The notes under the pieces are model-generated. The model saw only the letters and a list, made by a program, of their open reading frames with translations, was not told the DNA's origin and did not search any database. A DNA stretch of 64,000 nucleotides, from positions 126,861-190,860 of the forward strand of contig NW_025336482.1 of assembly GCF_004798865.1 (NCBI RefSeq), written 5' to 3'. The translations under genes were made by a program, and so were the position numbers. This stretch comes from Varanus komodoensis. Taxonomy: Eukaryota; Chordata; Lepidosauria; Squamata; Varanidae. Shown here one piece after another: positions 32,313 through 44,962 of this stretch (its first letter is position 1; the number at the start of each line of letters is the position of its first letter).

Positions 32313-35300
32313 ACCCCCTGCTTGCTATTTAGAGCTAGACTTCTCCTGATGAAGGAGGTTCTATTGGTCTATGCTGGCTCAGCCTTCTGCAGACCTAGTC
32401 CTTATCCATCCTCCCCACCTCTTCTAGCAATGAGGCCAAACAAAGAACCCTGCAAAGATCCATCTCGACTCGCATCTGCTTTCGCCACAGCCGACCAGGT
32501 GTTTATGGGAGAAGCACCCTGCTGGACCCAACCAAAGACTTCACATCTTGGATTGTTTTCCCAGTGGTCAGCCAGAAGTTTGTGGACGGCACATGGGCAG
32601 GGCAGGGCAGGGAGGGGGCTGTTTCTCCCCAGCAGCCCAGCAGAAAAGTCCCAGTTCTTCAGGATGGATTAGGAGGGCCCATTACTCCCCCCAGCTAACA
32701 AGCACTGATAGATGTCTTCCTTCTGCATTAACATACCAGATATTAAACCTGTATTCTTATTTTTTGAGCCATGTCAGCAGGCTTCAGAAATCCCTCATCT
32801 TTGGGCCACCTTGTTCTTACTCTTCCTTGGTTTGTTTACATGGGAGGGGCATCTCTGCTCATGCACCAAATGCCTGAGGCTGCCCAAGGAGGCAGGGGCG
32901 GTGGAATTCATTAGCGCATCGAAGCTCATTATATTTGCCTGCGGGGTGATCAATATTTTTTGCCAGCCAGCTCTTGGCCATTTTTATTAATTTTATTCCC
33001 ACCTTGGAGTAGTTATTATTGTAATTGATTTTCCTTTAGCAACAGCAGCTGGTGGGGTTTATTTTGGTGTGTTTTTTTGGTTTGTTTTTGCTGGGAGAGT
33101 AAGGCAGAGAGGGACAAGAAAGGCAAAAAGATTCCACTCGTCTCTCTCTGCTGTCTTCCTCACTCAGAAACTGCACAAAAATGCAGGAGAAGGGCATTTT
33201 TTGCCTTTGTTCCCAAGAAATCTTGCATTAAGGAAATTGCATTGTTCTAATTAACCTGGAAAACTTACTGACTGGATAAGGAGAAGGGTGTTGAACTTTC
33301 TTTTCTCTTGGAGGGAAAAAGTAGGGCATTTCCCCCCTCAAGGACTACAACGAACTGTTTTAGAGTGTTAATTAATTTTAGCACAACAACGGCAGACAGA
33401 AAACTCAGAATCTCTGTTGGATTGCTGCCTGTTGCAGGTCTGAAAGAGCACACAATTCCCTCCAGGATCTCTGTGTGCAGTGAAGGAAGGAAGTATAACT
33501 CCTGCACCAGAGAAAGAGGAATTGTGCTTGTATATTGGGGTTTGGGACTTTTCAGCCCAAGGGCCAAATTCCAAAGAGGAGGAGCCAAAAACTAACTTTA
33601 ACTTCCAGCACTTCCAGCCAGTAACTAAACCTTCAGAGAGGCATTTCAACCATTCAGAACAGGGAAGAACACAAAACCTGGAAAGCTACCAAGCCATCAG
33701 CCAGTGGGGCAGAAAGGAAGGGAATGTGGCCCTTTAGGAAACCCCAGAAGTCTGGAGTAGGTTGTGGATTATTTTGTTCCCTAAAAAAGGACACATTTCT
33801 CTCGCTCCACGGTTCGAAACAGGAATGAGCCCAAAGGCAGCCAGTTAAATACATACAAATAACTCTAAATGGTACTATTACCACTGATATCCGTCTTCTC
33901 CGTGGAAAGACCTCATTGTGGTTTAAATCTATCGCCACAATTCAAGACAGCAAATTCCATAAATCAGTTCTGCATGTGAAGAAGGTTTGTTCTGAGTCTC
34001 TACTGAATTGCCTGCCAATCAATTTAATTAGAAGCCTCCTTTGTCTTTTGAAACCGGGCGCCTGGAACTCTGTACAAACTATTCTGAGGAAAGCTTTGCA
34101 TTAAGGGCTGTGATGAATGGGTGTGGATCACGCTTGTGCTTCAGTGCTTGGTGGCATTTGCACACGGAGCTTGCAAGCAGCCCGCCTGCAAAGAGTCCTA
34201 AATATATGCATGAAAAGGATTTTGGCTTTGCCTTTATTCCTAAGCCAAGGATGAGTCAGCCGTGTCGCATGGCTGCAAAAAAGGCTAATGCAATTTCAAG
34301 CTGCCTTAAAGGAAACTTTTCCAAGGGAGGGGAAGGAACGGTTCCACTTCCTTCTGTGCTAATCCGACTCCATCTGGAGTTCTGGGGAGAAAAGATGCAC
34401 CAAAGCACAAGGGGATTGACTCATCTGGAATTCGGCCCCCTGATAGAACCAGAACAGGATCAGACGAAGGTGGCAACATGGATTTGTGGTATGGAAATGG
34501 ATTTGCTCCTGTAAGAAAAGGTAGATGCAACTGCACAGCTTTAGCCGGGAGAAGAGAAGATGGCGCAGGTGTCTCCATGTTGGCTATCACGATCCTCTTC
34601 CAGTCCCTCAAGGGAAGAATTTTTCTCCGCAGCAAGAGAGCAGGCTTGGCTCTTGGGGCTGAGGCTGCAGGTGGAGGCATCTAGGTTGGAGCGGTCAGGA
34701 TAGTGGCACCAAGGATCTTGAAGGGGTGGGCTTGCCGTCTGGCTCCCCCTAGAGGCCAGGCAAGCCTCAGTAGGGCCTGCATTGAGCCAGAAGGTTAGGC
34801 TGGATGACTGCAAAAGAGCTGAAGTCCATTTCAGAGAAGCGATAACAGAGGCTGCATTCCAGGGAGGAGTGGAGCAGAAGGCAAAGCCCAGTTAAAAACC
34901 TCTCCCGCAGGGCCCCAAGCTTATTTTTGTCTAAATAAAATAAAAACTAGCCTGGGCTGGCGTTTTACCCAGTTTTTGCCCGCACGTCTGGGGTTCAGGC
35001 ACCTTTGCTCCGTTCCTCCAAAGGCTCTGGGGAGTCAACAGTCTTGGCACGCATTTCTCAAGCTCTGAATCCCATTTATAAAGGGCTTATCTGGAGATCT
35101 GTCGCCTCCATCTGAGGCACGTCATTTAATCTGTGCAGGGCGCAAAGCTGGGGTGGCAGTGAGGATGTCTCCGAGAGAAATGCCACATCACCACCTTCCT
35201 TCTTTATTTTCTTTTTCGCTGTCAAGAGTTTTGACTGATTTTGCACAGCTGGCGGGTCTGCGGCTTCACCTTTCTAGTCTCCTGCAGCGCTTAAAAGATG

Positions 35301-36687
35301 CTCCATCAATTTTATGTGGCTAAATAGCTCTGCGTTACCTTGGCACAGATGTTTGCTTGGAAGGGTTGTGGAGGGGGAGGCATGTAAGCCTATCAAGACA
35401 GTTATGGGTCCCCTTGCAGTTTCCGGCAGCTGGGGACCTGCCTGACTCGATGGGCCGAGCAGCGCCCCAAAAAGTCTATTCCAGTGATTGTGTCCGTGGG
35501 ATCCAATTTGGCACGAGGCGTGCTCCTGGCTGAAAAGATGACTCATCCAAAGCTCTCCCGGACCTGGAGGAGAGGAGCAGCAGCAGCGCTCAGAAGAAAC
35601 ATGGAAAGACGGTGATTCCATCCCCCATGGGGGAGCTCTTAGTTTCACTAGCCTGTTGATCCCATGGAGCAGGCGAGATGTGTTCGACTGCAAGTCCCAC
35701 AATCCCCTGCTGTTGGCTGCACAGGGGGGCTGTAGTTCAGCCCTCCTGGGGGGCTCCCCTCACCTTGCCAGCTGCTTCCCCAGTGACTCCTCCAGAGCCA
35801 GGGGAGGACATGTGTGGCCCTGCAGATGTTGCTGGACTGCAATTCCCATCAGCCCTGGCCAGCATGATAGATGGAGAAAGACAGTGAGACTTGCAGGCCT
35901 GCATACCTCAATGAACTGGGGGTCTGCATACATGTTTCAGCATCCCCTAAAGCCTCCATGGAGTTGCACCCAAAAGGAACCAACGCCGGGGAAAGAACAT
36001 CCAAAGCACAAGTTCGACCAGGCTGAAGTCCAATCTTCTGTTCCATCCGTGGCCAACCAGCTGCCCCAAAGGGAAACCCGCAAGCCAGACAGGAATGCAA
36101 CCGCACCGTGAAGCCCATCTGCCCCAGCCATGGGCACACGGCCTCTGAAACAGGAAGCAGCATATGGTCATGAGGACTAGTAACCATAGAGCGCTTTCTC
36201 CTCCTCCAGGAATGCCTCCAATCCTCTTAAGGCAATCCATGTAGGTGGCCACCATCTCATTTGGTGACCACAAATTCCAGTTTAACTTTGTGTCGTGTGA
36301 CGCCACTTTCCTTAATCTCTCCTAATTCCTCATCGCTGACGGGATGACTCCATTCATTCTAAAACTAAGCGGGAGTTTGGCCAGCTGGGCTCATAAGTTA
36401 TACCTTGCTATCATGTCTCCTCTATTTGCATTTTTCTGAGCTAAGCAGTTCCCAGAAACGTAACCTTTTCCTCCTCCAGGACCAGCACCAGCCCCTTTTC
36501 TGCCCCATCCCAGTTCTGCGTTGAGGTGGGGCGACTGGCACTGTCCCCAGTAATCCAAGCATGGTCACAGCCTAAGATTTTCTGAAGGTCAGGAGCATCT
36601 GGGAAGTTTTAATTTACGCTCCCCTCTAAAAGATGCCATGCTTGAAATTGATATTTCGTGGAAGGGTCCACCAATTCTGCAGGGTAT
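32313..36687. other. intergenic DNA without a gene
   Basis: No exon or clear transposon is seen, apart from two short ACTACAACTCCC-type pieces at 35685-35870. TAAT-rich stretches at 32880-33060 and 33990-34110 look unique and are candidates for conserved non-coding DNA. Confidence 0.45.
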
Positions 36688-36850
36688 TTATCTACTGTAT
36701 TCATATCGCACTTTTTCCTTACAGCAAACTCAGAGTAGCTTCTATCATTCTCCCTCCTGCTCCCAATCTTATTCCTACAACAACAACCTTGTGAGGTAGG
36801 CTGGGCTGAGGGTCTGGGACTGGCCCAAAGCCACCCAGTTGGCTCCAGGG
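36688..36850 (-). mobile_element. partial tRNA-derived SINE
   Basis: The + strand reads atcgcactttttccttacag, then attcctacaacaacaacctt and gtgaggtaggctgggctgag, the reverse complement of the SINE tail and body. Confidence 0.8.
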
Positions 36851-37261
36851 CTACAGAGGGAAAAGCTCCCCAAACAAGATCCTGAACCTCACCGAGTGAA
36901 TAGGCCTGAAAAAGGATATCAAGGACTGTGGAAATTTGGAGGCTTCACTGTGTCCTTCGTAACTTCGCACGTTCTCAGAGGCTTCCTTGTTATTAGATCA
37001 CATGCTGTGAGACAGAGAGCCGGAGTTGCATTTGAAATAGATTTTGGGTCCGCATCACGGGGAGTCTTTAAATTAAGCCCTTTTCCTTACCAAATCAATA
37101 AGCACCAAAAGAGGCCAGAGCTGTTATTTCTGGATTGTGCTGTTCGGCTCACAACAAAGGAAGAGAGCTTTCTCTTTTTCTCACACCCTTTTTATTGGCC
37201 AGGGGACTTAAATAGATAACAGTTGGTGAAATGTTTATTGATCCTGGCTTCCTGGGGGCAG

Positions 37262-37282
37262 GGACGGGGGGGGGGGGGGGGC
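37262..37282. repeat. poly-G homopolymer
   Basis: This is a run of about 17 G residues in intergenic DNA; its true length may be uncertain. Confidence 0.75.
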
Positions 37283-37639
37283 TTCTTTTCTTTTCAAGGG
37301 GAAAAAAAACCACTTTATAAAATGTCAGTTGAATACAGCTTCAGTTCTGCACTTTTAAAAACAACCTGGCAGACTGAAAACGAAGACACTTCACCAGTTC
37401 GATTTTGGCCTGTTGTAAAGCTGCGAGAAGCACACAGTCCCTGCCAGGGGCTTGTCTTCGGGTGTGGGAGCAAGGCTAAAAAGTGGGGTTGTGTTTGACT
37501 TGGTGGGATGCATTCCATTTCAGAGAAGCTCTTGGGGTTTCCAGATTAGGCTTAGGATGGGCAAAAGCAAAAGCAGGGAGAACTCAGTGCAAAAGTGTGG
37601 CCCAAAAGACCAGCTTACTGTAATTTCAAGCAAGCTCAT

Positions 37640-38072
37640 TTTAAGTTGTTGTTGTGTTGTTAGTCGCAAAGTCGTGCCCAACCCATCACAACCCATGGGC
37701 AACATTCCTCCAGGCCCTCCTGTCCTCCACCATCCCCCAGAGTCCACCCAAGCCCACACCCACCATCCCAGTGACTCCATCCAGCCCCCTCATCCTCGGC
37801 CGTCCCCTTCTTCTCTTGCCGTCAATTGTTCCCAGCATCAGGCTCTTCTCCAGGGAGTCCTTTCTTCCCATTAGGTGGCCAAAGTATTTGAGTTTCATCT
37901 TCAGTGCCTGGCCTTCTAAAGAGCAGTCAGGATTGATCTCCTCTAGGACTGACCGGTTTGATCTCCTTGCAGTCCAAGGGACTCACAGGAGTCTCCTCCA
38001 GCCCCACAATTCAGAGGCCTCAATCCTTTGGCGCTCAGCCTTCCTTATGGTCCCGCTTTCACAGCCATACAT
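37640..38072 (-). mobile_element. BovB (RTE) LINE 3' fragment
   Basis: The - strand translation contains MKLKYFGHLMGRKDSLEKSL and MLGTIDGKRRRGRPRMRGLD, ending near the BovB stop. It is 5' truncated at the YGCES motif. Confidence 0.88.
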
Positions 38073-38258
38073 TGTTGTTGTTCATTGCAAAGTTGTGTCC
38101 GACCCATTGCGTCCCACGGACAACACTCCTCCAGGCCCTCCTGTCCTCCACCATCCCCCGGAGCCCACCCAAGCTCACGCCGACTGCCCCAGTGACCCCA
38201 TCCAGCCACCTCATCCTCTGCCGTCCCTTCTCCTTTTGCTGTCAGTCGTTCCCAGAGT
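38073..38258 (-). mobile_element. second BovB 3' fragment, head-to-tail with the first
   Basis: It starts again with ttgttgttcattgcaaagtt and gtgtccgacccattgcgtcc, the same 3' end as the copy at 37640, and stops at gtcagtcgttcccag. The pair is in the same orientation with no spacer. Confidence 0.85.
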
Positions 38259-40097
38259 TTATTCTAAGTACCAGAAACTAAATCTTGGGAGAGGCATTTT
38301 GACTTTCTAGAATGGGGGAAACCAGTACAAAAGCTGGGAAACTTGGAGGCTTGAAAAACAAGTTGCGAGTACAGCTATCTACAGAATCATGGAGGACTGA
38401 CAACATAAATGAACATCTGGGAGAAAACTTTGTAAGCTGTGCACATCCATGGATTTCTTTTAAGCTACCAATATTGGTCTGAAATACTCACCTGGCAATG
38501 AAGAAAAATGCCCTGATTTTATTCCTTAATGCAGAAAAGTGGAAGCTGTTTTCAGCGAGAGCCATGTTGCTTCAAGATTTGTCTGCCGGTCCATGATTCT
38601 GCCCCGCTGGATTAAATAAGAAAGGGTGTTGGGTGCCAGGCTCCCAGCTCCCTGTATTCAAGCAATCAGCCATATTTTTATCAGTTACCTTTCTTATGTC
38701 TTATGTCACAAGCAAGAGGGCAAGCAGCTAGAGGGCACATCTCTTGCAGCTGGAAGAGACAACAATTCCAGACAGGCTTTGCATTACACAGGGCCTTGTC
38801 AGCTTTGGGGTTTTCCCCCTGGGTTATGGCACCAGGAAAGAGCGTGGTCCCAAAGCAGGCACTGTGCAATGCAGCCTGCCCTTCTCAAGCAGGATGCGGA
38901 ACCAAGTTGCTCCCTCAGAATGGGTCTTTCTATGGGGTCTCCCCCCCCCCCCCCCGTGCAGTCCCTTCCTTTCCATCTGGCACCAGACTCTTGGATCTTG
39001 CTTTCTGAGCCCTTCCACCTCTTACCCCAGAGGAAGACTGGCAAGGGAACTGCAGAATGTCCTAGTTCAGGATCCAGCTGGCCACTTCTTCCCCCACCAT
39101 CCTGCTTTCCCTTCCACCCCCATCCACACCCACCTCTTCTCCTTCCCAGCCAAGAGCGTTCCAGGACAGCTTAGGACAAATGGCCCTCACTGACCTGTTT
39201 TGGAGAGAACATTTCCTGGGACTTCCAGCTTCCCTTTTCCAGGCTGCTTTTCCCCTCTTCCGAGTTGGTGATGCAGAAGGAACCACAATTGTAGAATCGG
39301 AGGCTCATATATGATCTCAATTTCTCTTCAGAACCTCTCCCGCCCCCACAGCCTTTTCTTATTAAAAGCTTTGGCAACCAGATTCATTAAAATATGAATT
39401 ATAAAGTGACCGAGACAGCTGAAATTGCAACTATGCCTTCTCGAGTTTTGCGAGGAAATAAATGGGCAAATACGTCATTTATTGGACAAATGGCATCTCT
39501 TTATTATTTAATGGAACCCACACTGTGATTTGATTGCACTTAATAGGAATTGGGACTGTGAGTCATTTTTCTTGGTGGAAGTGCTGGCAATCAGTGGGGG
39601 CAGGAGGGGAAGAACCAGAGGGGGGGATCCTCTGAAAAGGTATACCTGTGGGGTCCGTACGCTTTCTGTCTGCTGCTCCTCCTCTCTTGGCCCTTTCTTT
39701 ATCGTCAGACTTTTTCCTCTTGTTAATCTAGGAATTATGCACTTCCCTCCATTTTGAGACTATGCTGGAGGAATGGGGGGAGGCGTGGGCAGGGGGGCGG
39801 ATTTCCATCTGGAGAATTTGAAGCATCCCCCAGTCTGCCTGCAGCATCTCCTCACAACACGCCTTGTCTCCTGGCAAAGGTAGTTGAGATTTCTACACTC
39901 TCAGGAAGACTTGGAAAAGGCCGGACTCCTTCTCCCAGAAAAAGAGAGGGACTATGCCATCCTACAGTCCCTGGGACACCCTCCCAGGAATTTGGGCTTG
40001 GATCCATCCTCCAGGTGAGGGAGCAACAAAGTTACCTATTAGCTTTGCTCCAAGAATTCCTTATTCCTGGAAATTGGTTCTGGAAGTGCCAGGTTGA
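38259..40097. other. intergenic DNA without a gene
   Basis: No repeat family or exon is recognised, apart from a poly-C run at 38940-38955. The AT-rich part at 39390-39570 looks like unique sequence. Confidence 0.45.
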
Positions 40098-40400
40098 CTT
40101 AGAAACATAGAAACAGAGTGTGTCAGAAGGGGGTCTCCAGGGTCATCTAGTCTGACCCCTGGCTCCAGCTGGCTCACGACATGCCCACCATGCGCATGTC
40201 CAGCCTCTCCTTGAACACCCTCACCCTCAACTACCTCCCGTGGAAGCCCATTCCACACCCTCGGGGTCCTAACTGTCAGGAAGGGCTTCCTGGCATCCAA
40301 ATTGAACCTGGGTTCCCTGAGCTTGGCTCCTCTGCAGGGGAGAACAGGTCTCTACCCACCTCCGTGTGACACCGGCCTTCAGCTGCTTCTTGTCAAACCC
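40098..40400 (-). mobile_element. CR1 LINE 3' fragment
   Basis: The - strand translation contains RKPFLTVRTPRVWNGLPREV, the same motif as the copy at 31539-32312. The + strand begins agaaacatagaaacagagtg and ends near the conserved cacctccgtgtgacacc. Confidence 0.9.
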
Positions 40401-40499
40401 CCGGCTCCTTCGCCTTGGTGGGCACAGGTGGAATGCTACGAACGTGTTCTGGGGCACTCTCACAAAATGGCTTGTCCATCACCCACAGCCCTCAAATGG

Positions 40500-40680
40500 T
40501 TGAGCTGTGAACCATGGTTTGCCATGGTTCATCTCAGCTGGGTTCGGACAACAGGATAACCTACATTGCAACAATAAGTCACAGTTCAACACAGCTCAGG
40601 CAGCCCCTTTAGATCCCACCTGGGTTCTCTTTGCCACCTGCTCCAAACACAGCAGCACCACACCTTGCCTTGTAATTTTA
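40500..40680. repeat. fold-back/MITE-like repeat
   Basis: It contains gaaccatggtttgccatggt, a short palindrome, followed by gctgggttcggacaacagga and taacctac. The latter is shared with 10895-10920 and the arms at 27683-27813. Confidence 0.55.
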
Positions 40681-40866
40681 TTTTTCTGAGAGAACGGGCA
40701 TGGTAGGTTGCACCCCCCTGCAATGTCTCAAGTAGTGTCTCTGGGGGCTTACATAAAAGCATGCGCAGCCTGGGAAATGCAGGTGATCTGGAAGGCAATT
40801 TTCTTTGCAGCAAGTCAGGCCAAATAAACTTGTTAAGAACAAGTACCCATATACCGTGGCATCAAT

Positions 40867-40906
<40 letters not shown>

Positions 40907-40918
40907 GCGCGCACGCAC
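40867..40918. repeat. (TC)n(AC)n(GC)n compound microsatellite
   Basis: About 12 tc units pass directly into about 8 ac units and then cgcgcgcacgcac. Confidence 0.95.
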
Positions 40919-42471
40919 TAGGTGAGAGACAAACCCATCCTTAAGTCTCTGATCTATACCTAGATTGCTCCCCAGTGAGTCAATACTACTGTAGTTAAGC
41001 TATTAGGATGTTAAAAGAGGAGTAAATAAAACAACACAGGAGAGGAACCCATGAGGGAGAGTAGATTCAGTTTCAGGTTTCTCCTTGCTGGTGTCCTTCT
41101 CAGCCCTGAATCCTGGGATAAAAACAAATAAATATAGAAACAAACAAGCAAATAAAATGTCCACATTTATAGCCCCGAGAGGGAGAATAGGGCTAACATC
41201 CACAGTCATTTTTTGTTTTTTGCTTTTCTTTTTGCTTCTATTGTTGATTTAGATTTGGATTTTAATGATATCATGTTTTTGCTGTTTATGGTGGTCATTT
41301 GATGTTACTAATTGTTCTAATTCTTGCTATTTGTTGTTGTTGTTGTTTTAATTGTTATAATATTGTAAGCCCTTCCGGGACATTTTTCTCTTGTAGGACA
41401 GGATACAAATATTTTGAATAAATAAGCAATCATGCTCTGAGGGAAGGCATCTTTCAAGTAGGGGGACTCACGGCAAATACACCCCCAGTTACTTGCCATA
41501 ATGTAATTTCTGCCTCCCCACAACACACATGCAAAGGTTTTGTCACAAGTCAAGTTTCAGCACCCTGTAGGGGAGGAAGAGAGGATGAAACTCTCTTCCT
41601 GGGTCACACCTTGAGGCAGTAAAATCTCGAAGGCGAGGGAATAGAACTGAAATGGCAAGAGAAAGGATTTCTCTCTGTGTGGGCCGCGAGTGTGTGTGCC
41701 ATACAGACGAAAGCAAACAGTGAAATTAACAAAGAGACTTTTTTAAAAATCAGAACAGAAACAGCTCTCTAAAGCTGGGATTAGAAAATAGCAATCCTCG
41801 GTTCTGTTGGTGTCACCTGGAGCCAGATGTCCGAGGCCGCTTTGCTCGCTTGCCAAAGTCACGGGGCGGAAATGAAGCAGGCCGGAGGCCACCTCTCCCC
41901 CCACTGCTTGCGGCAGGCAGTCCTGCTTCTGCATTCAGGGCTGCCTGCATAATCCGCAAGGGAAAACAAGCCCACATTCTCTTGTAAAGGATTTGGGCTC
42001 TGCCATGAATGCAAAATTCTGGGATGGATTGACTTTGGCTTGAGAGCAGTCGTGGATCTAAGAGCTGGATGGCTGTAGCATCTGGACACCTGCAAAACCT
42101 GAGGAAACTGCAAAGCATGAGGAACCTCTGCCAGGCCAAGGGATCCCCAGGCCAAGGGATCTTTTTCATAGGGGGAGGAAGGGTTTCTATCCAAGCCAGC
42201 CCTCATGGGTAGCTCACTTGCATCCTTTAAAACCCAATCTCCAACTTCAGCCTTTGTGTTCTTCTTTCCCGCTTTCCAGAAAGATTCCCTAGGGATGTGA
42301 TCAGCAATTCAGCTCAGCTTTGCAAGACCTGTGCAAGAAAGAAGACTTTCTCCAGAAGTCCATTGAGCCGAATGTGAATTTTTAAAAGTGCACCTTTTCC
42401 CCCAATCGAAAACATGTGCATATTTTCCTCAAACAAAAATGTATTCTCCCCTATAGACTAATAGGCTATAG

Positions 42472-42871
42472 CAGTGGTGGCGAACCTATGGCATGCGTGC
42501 CACGGCGGGCCAGGTCGCCCCAGCATCACCCCAGCAGCCGAGCACCAGATAACAGCGCACAGAGGGCCATGCACATGCTCGGAAAGGAGCAGCGGCGCCA
42601 GGCGATGACGTCACGAGCCACGACTCATTAGCCGTGACTCGTGAGCTTTCACATGGCTGGTCAGTGCGCTGCCAAGGATATATAAATGTTTGTATCGTTG
42701 AAAGCTCCGTTATTGTGTTAATAATAATAATAGATGTTAATGTATGAGTTGTTTTTTCTAAACTAAAACCTCAGTATCCAGGTTTTATCAAAGCGTAGGC
42801 ACTTTGCGATAAATAAGTGGGTTTTGGGTTGCAGTTTGGGCACTCGGTCTCTAAAAGGTTCGCCATCACTG
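42472..42871. mobile_element. non-autonomous hAT-type DNA transposon
   Basis: The ends are cagtggtggcgaacct and, reverse complemented, cagtgatggcgaacct: 15 of 16 bases agree. The 400-base element encodes nothing recognisable. Flanking octamers ggctatag and gactgaag agree at five of eight positions, consistent with a decayed 8-base TSD. The cagtggtggcgaacc end is common in vertebrate hAT MITEs. Confidence 0.8.
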
Positions 42872-44289
42872 GACTGAAGCATGAAAATGAGAATTTGAAG
42901 GGATTTATGACACATGCTAAAACAAACACTTGCCGACATGCAGAATTTTCCATTTGTTCCCAGGCTCAATTTTGAACATGTTTGCATGATTTGCAAATAG
43001 GGACATCTTTGCACATCTGGCCCTTCATTGCCTTCCTCTGGGCACATTCCAGTATGTCCGGATAGTTCCTAAGATTGTGGTGATCTGACCAAGGCACCAT
43101 TACCTCACACAATCCAGCGACTCATACGTGATTGACATTCCCAAACTGTGTTTTTCCCTCTGCTTTCTTACTCCCACCCCTGAACTGACACGCAATGATA
43201 AGAGCAGCCTGACAAAAATGCCTTGGTACACAATCACATCTGGATTGTTTTTGTACGTGTGGTTCTTGTACACACATAAAACACTGCACAAGAGTCTCAG
43301 CACAATGGAATTTGGTCATCCCCTTCTAATTTCTCCCCTTTTCTCTCTTTTTTTAAATACAGTGTTTTGATCTTCACATGCCAATAGAGCACCACAGGGA
43401 GAACTCACAAACAAAACAAAGGAAATTATATCTATGACAAGTCATTGTGATTCCTGGGTGTGCAAAACTTCGAGATTAAAAAGCCCATAATAGAATGACA
43501 GAAGATTCCTGAGGCAGTTCGGTTTTAAAAACAAGGCCACGCGATTCAGAATTCCAAACTCCAGGCGGAGATTGTTCCTGGCCACTCATGCTCCAAGACA
43601 GAAGTTTTATTTGCCTTAGCCTTTAATTTTCAAAACATATTGCAAACCTCCAATGTATGTCTTGCCATCACTCAGATGTCTAACAGCAATGACACATTAT
43701 TTGTACTCTAGAAGCACTCGCTTCCCCCTCTCCCCAAAACCCCATCCTTACAAATAAAAATGGGGGAAAAAGAAAAAAATCAAAAGAGACCCGGGGCTTA
43801 GATTTTGAATTCTGGTCACACATACACCAAGGCATGGCTGAGAAAAAGCAGTGGAGGGTGAAAGCGTTGTTTTGGGTACTGAAAAGGTGGCTTCAATTGG
43901 TCTGGATTCCACATTCCTGTTTCAAAACCACTCCTGCCTTTCCAGGACAAAACTGGATGGCTTGGAATTTTTTTCCCCTTCCTGGGGATTAGTGCTGTTT
44001 GAATAGGGATTGCTGGAATCTGTAATGAAGCTGGGACAGAGGGAAGGAGGGGGAGAAAGAGAGATGGAGGATTCACCTTTTGCCGCATTAAACTCCGACT
44101 CAGTCGGGGAGCTACGCCTGGCAAGCTGTAAGAGTGCAGACAAGACTGTGGGAGGGAGAGCGTGGGTGGGGGCACGTCCCCCCCCCATCGCTCAGTGCAG
44201 CGTCGCCTGGTGCTCAAAGGCAGAAAGGTGCATCGTGAAGGTGGATTTGGGTGGGGGAGATAAGTTTCCAGCTTTCCCCAAGAAGAGAC
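42872..44289. other. intergenic DNA without a gene
   Basis: I see no exon and no repeat family that I can name. Confidence 0.45.
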
Positions 44290-44470
44290 AGGAAGTAATT
44301 AGGTTGAGCTGAGATTCGGAAGACCTGAACTCAAATCCACAGTCGGTCATGACGCCTTCCTGGGGTGCCTTGGGCCAGACCCAGCCTCTCACCCTTATGT
44401 AACTTTGACTGCTGTTGTGAGTGTAAAGGGAATAGGGTTGTATGTGCTGCTTGACACTTCTTGGAGAAAA
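44290..44470 (+). mobile_element. diverged tRNA-derived SINE
   Basis: It shows a gagattcggaagacctgaac head, a caaatcc B-box remnant, then gtgccttgggccagacccag and ctgctgttgtgagtgtaaag. It is an old copy of the Sauria-type SINE. Confidence 0.65.
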
Positions 44471-44662
44471 GGATGCATTAAACATGTAAAGTTCATGAAA
44501 GGGGCACAAAGTCCTACAATTCCTCCCAGTTCCAGGTCAGCCATCCCAGTAAATACAGGGCGTTTTTTGTCTAAACACGCAAACAAGGAAAGAACAGCAC
44601 AATGGATATCTGTCCATGCCATGCCAAAGAATCACGCAGGCAATGACCTATTCCAGAAATTT

Positions 44663-44962
44663 CTGTTGTTGTTGTTGCTGCTGGTTGTCCGACCCATCGC
44701 GACCCCTTGGACAACCCTCCTCCAGGCCCTCCTGTCCTCCACCATCCCCGGAGTCCACCCAAGCTCACACGGACTGCCCCAGTGACCCCATCCAGCCACC
44801 TCATCCTCTGCCGCCCCCTCCTTCTTTTGCCCTCCATCGTCACCAGCATCAGGCTCTTCTCCAGAGAGTCCTTCCTTCTCATTGAGTGGCCAAAGTATTT
44901 GAGGTTCATCTTCAGGATCTGCCCTTCTAAAGAGCAGTCAGAGTTGATCTCCTCTTTCAGGA
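44663..44962 (-). mobile_element. BovB (RTE) LINE 3' fragment
   Basis: The - strand translation reads MNLKYFGHSMRRKDSLEKSL and MLVTMEGKRRRGRQRMRWLD. It begins with a (TTG)n tract and is 5' truncated upstream of the QTD-like EINSDCSLEG region. Confidence 0.88.
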
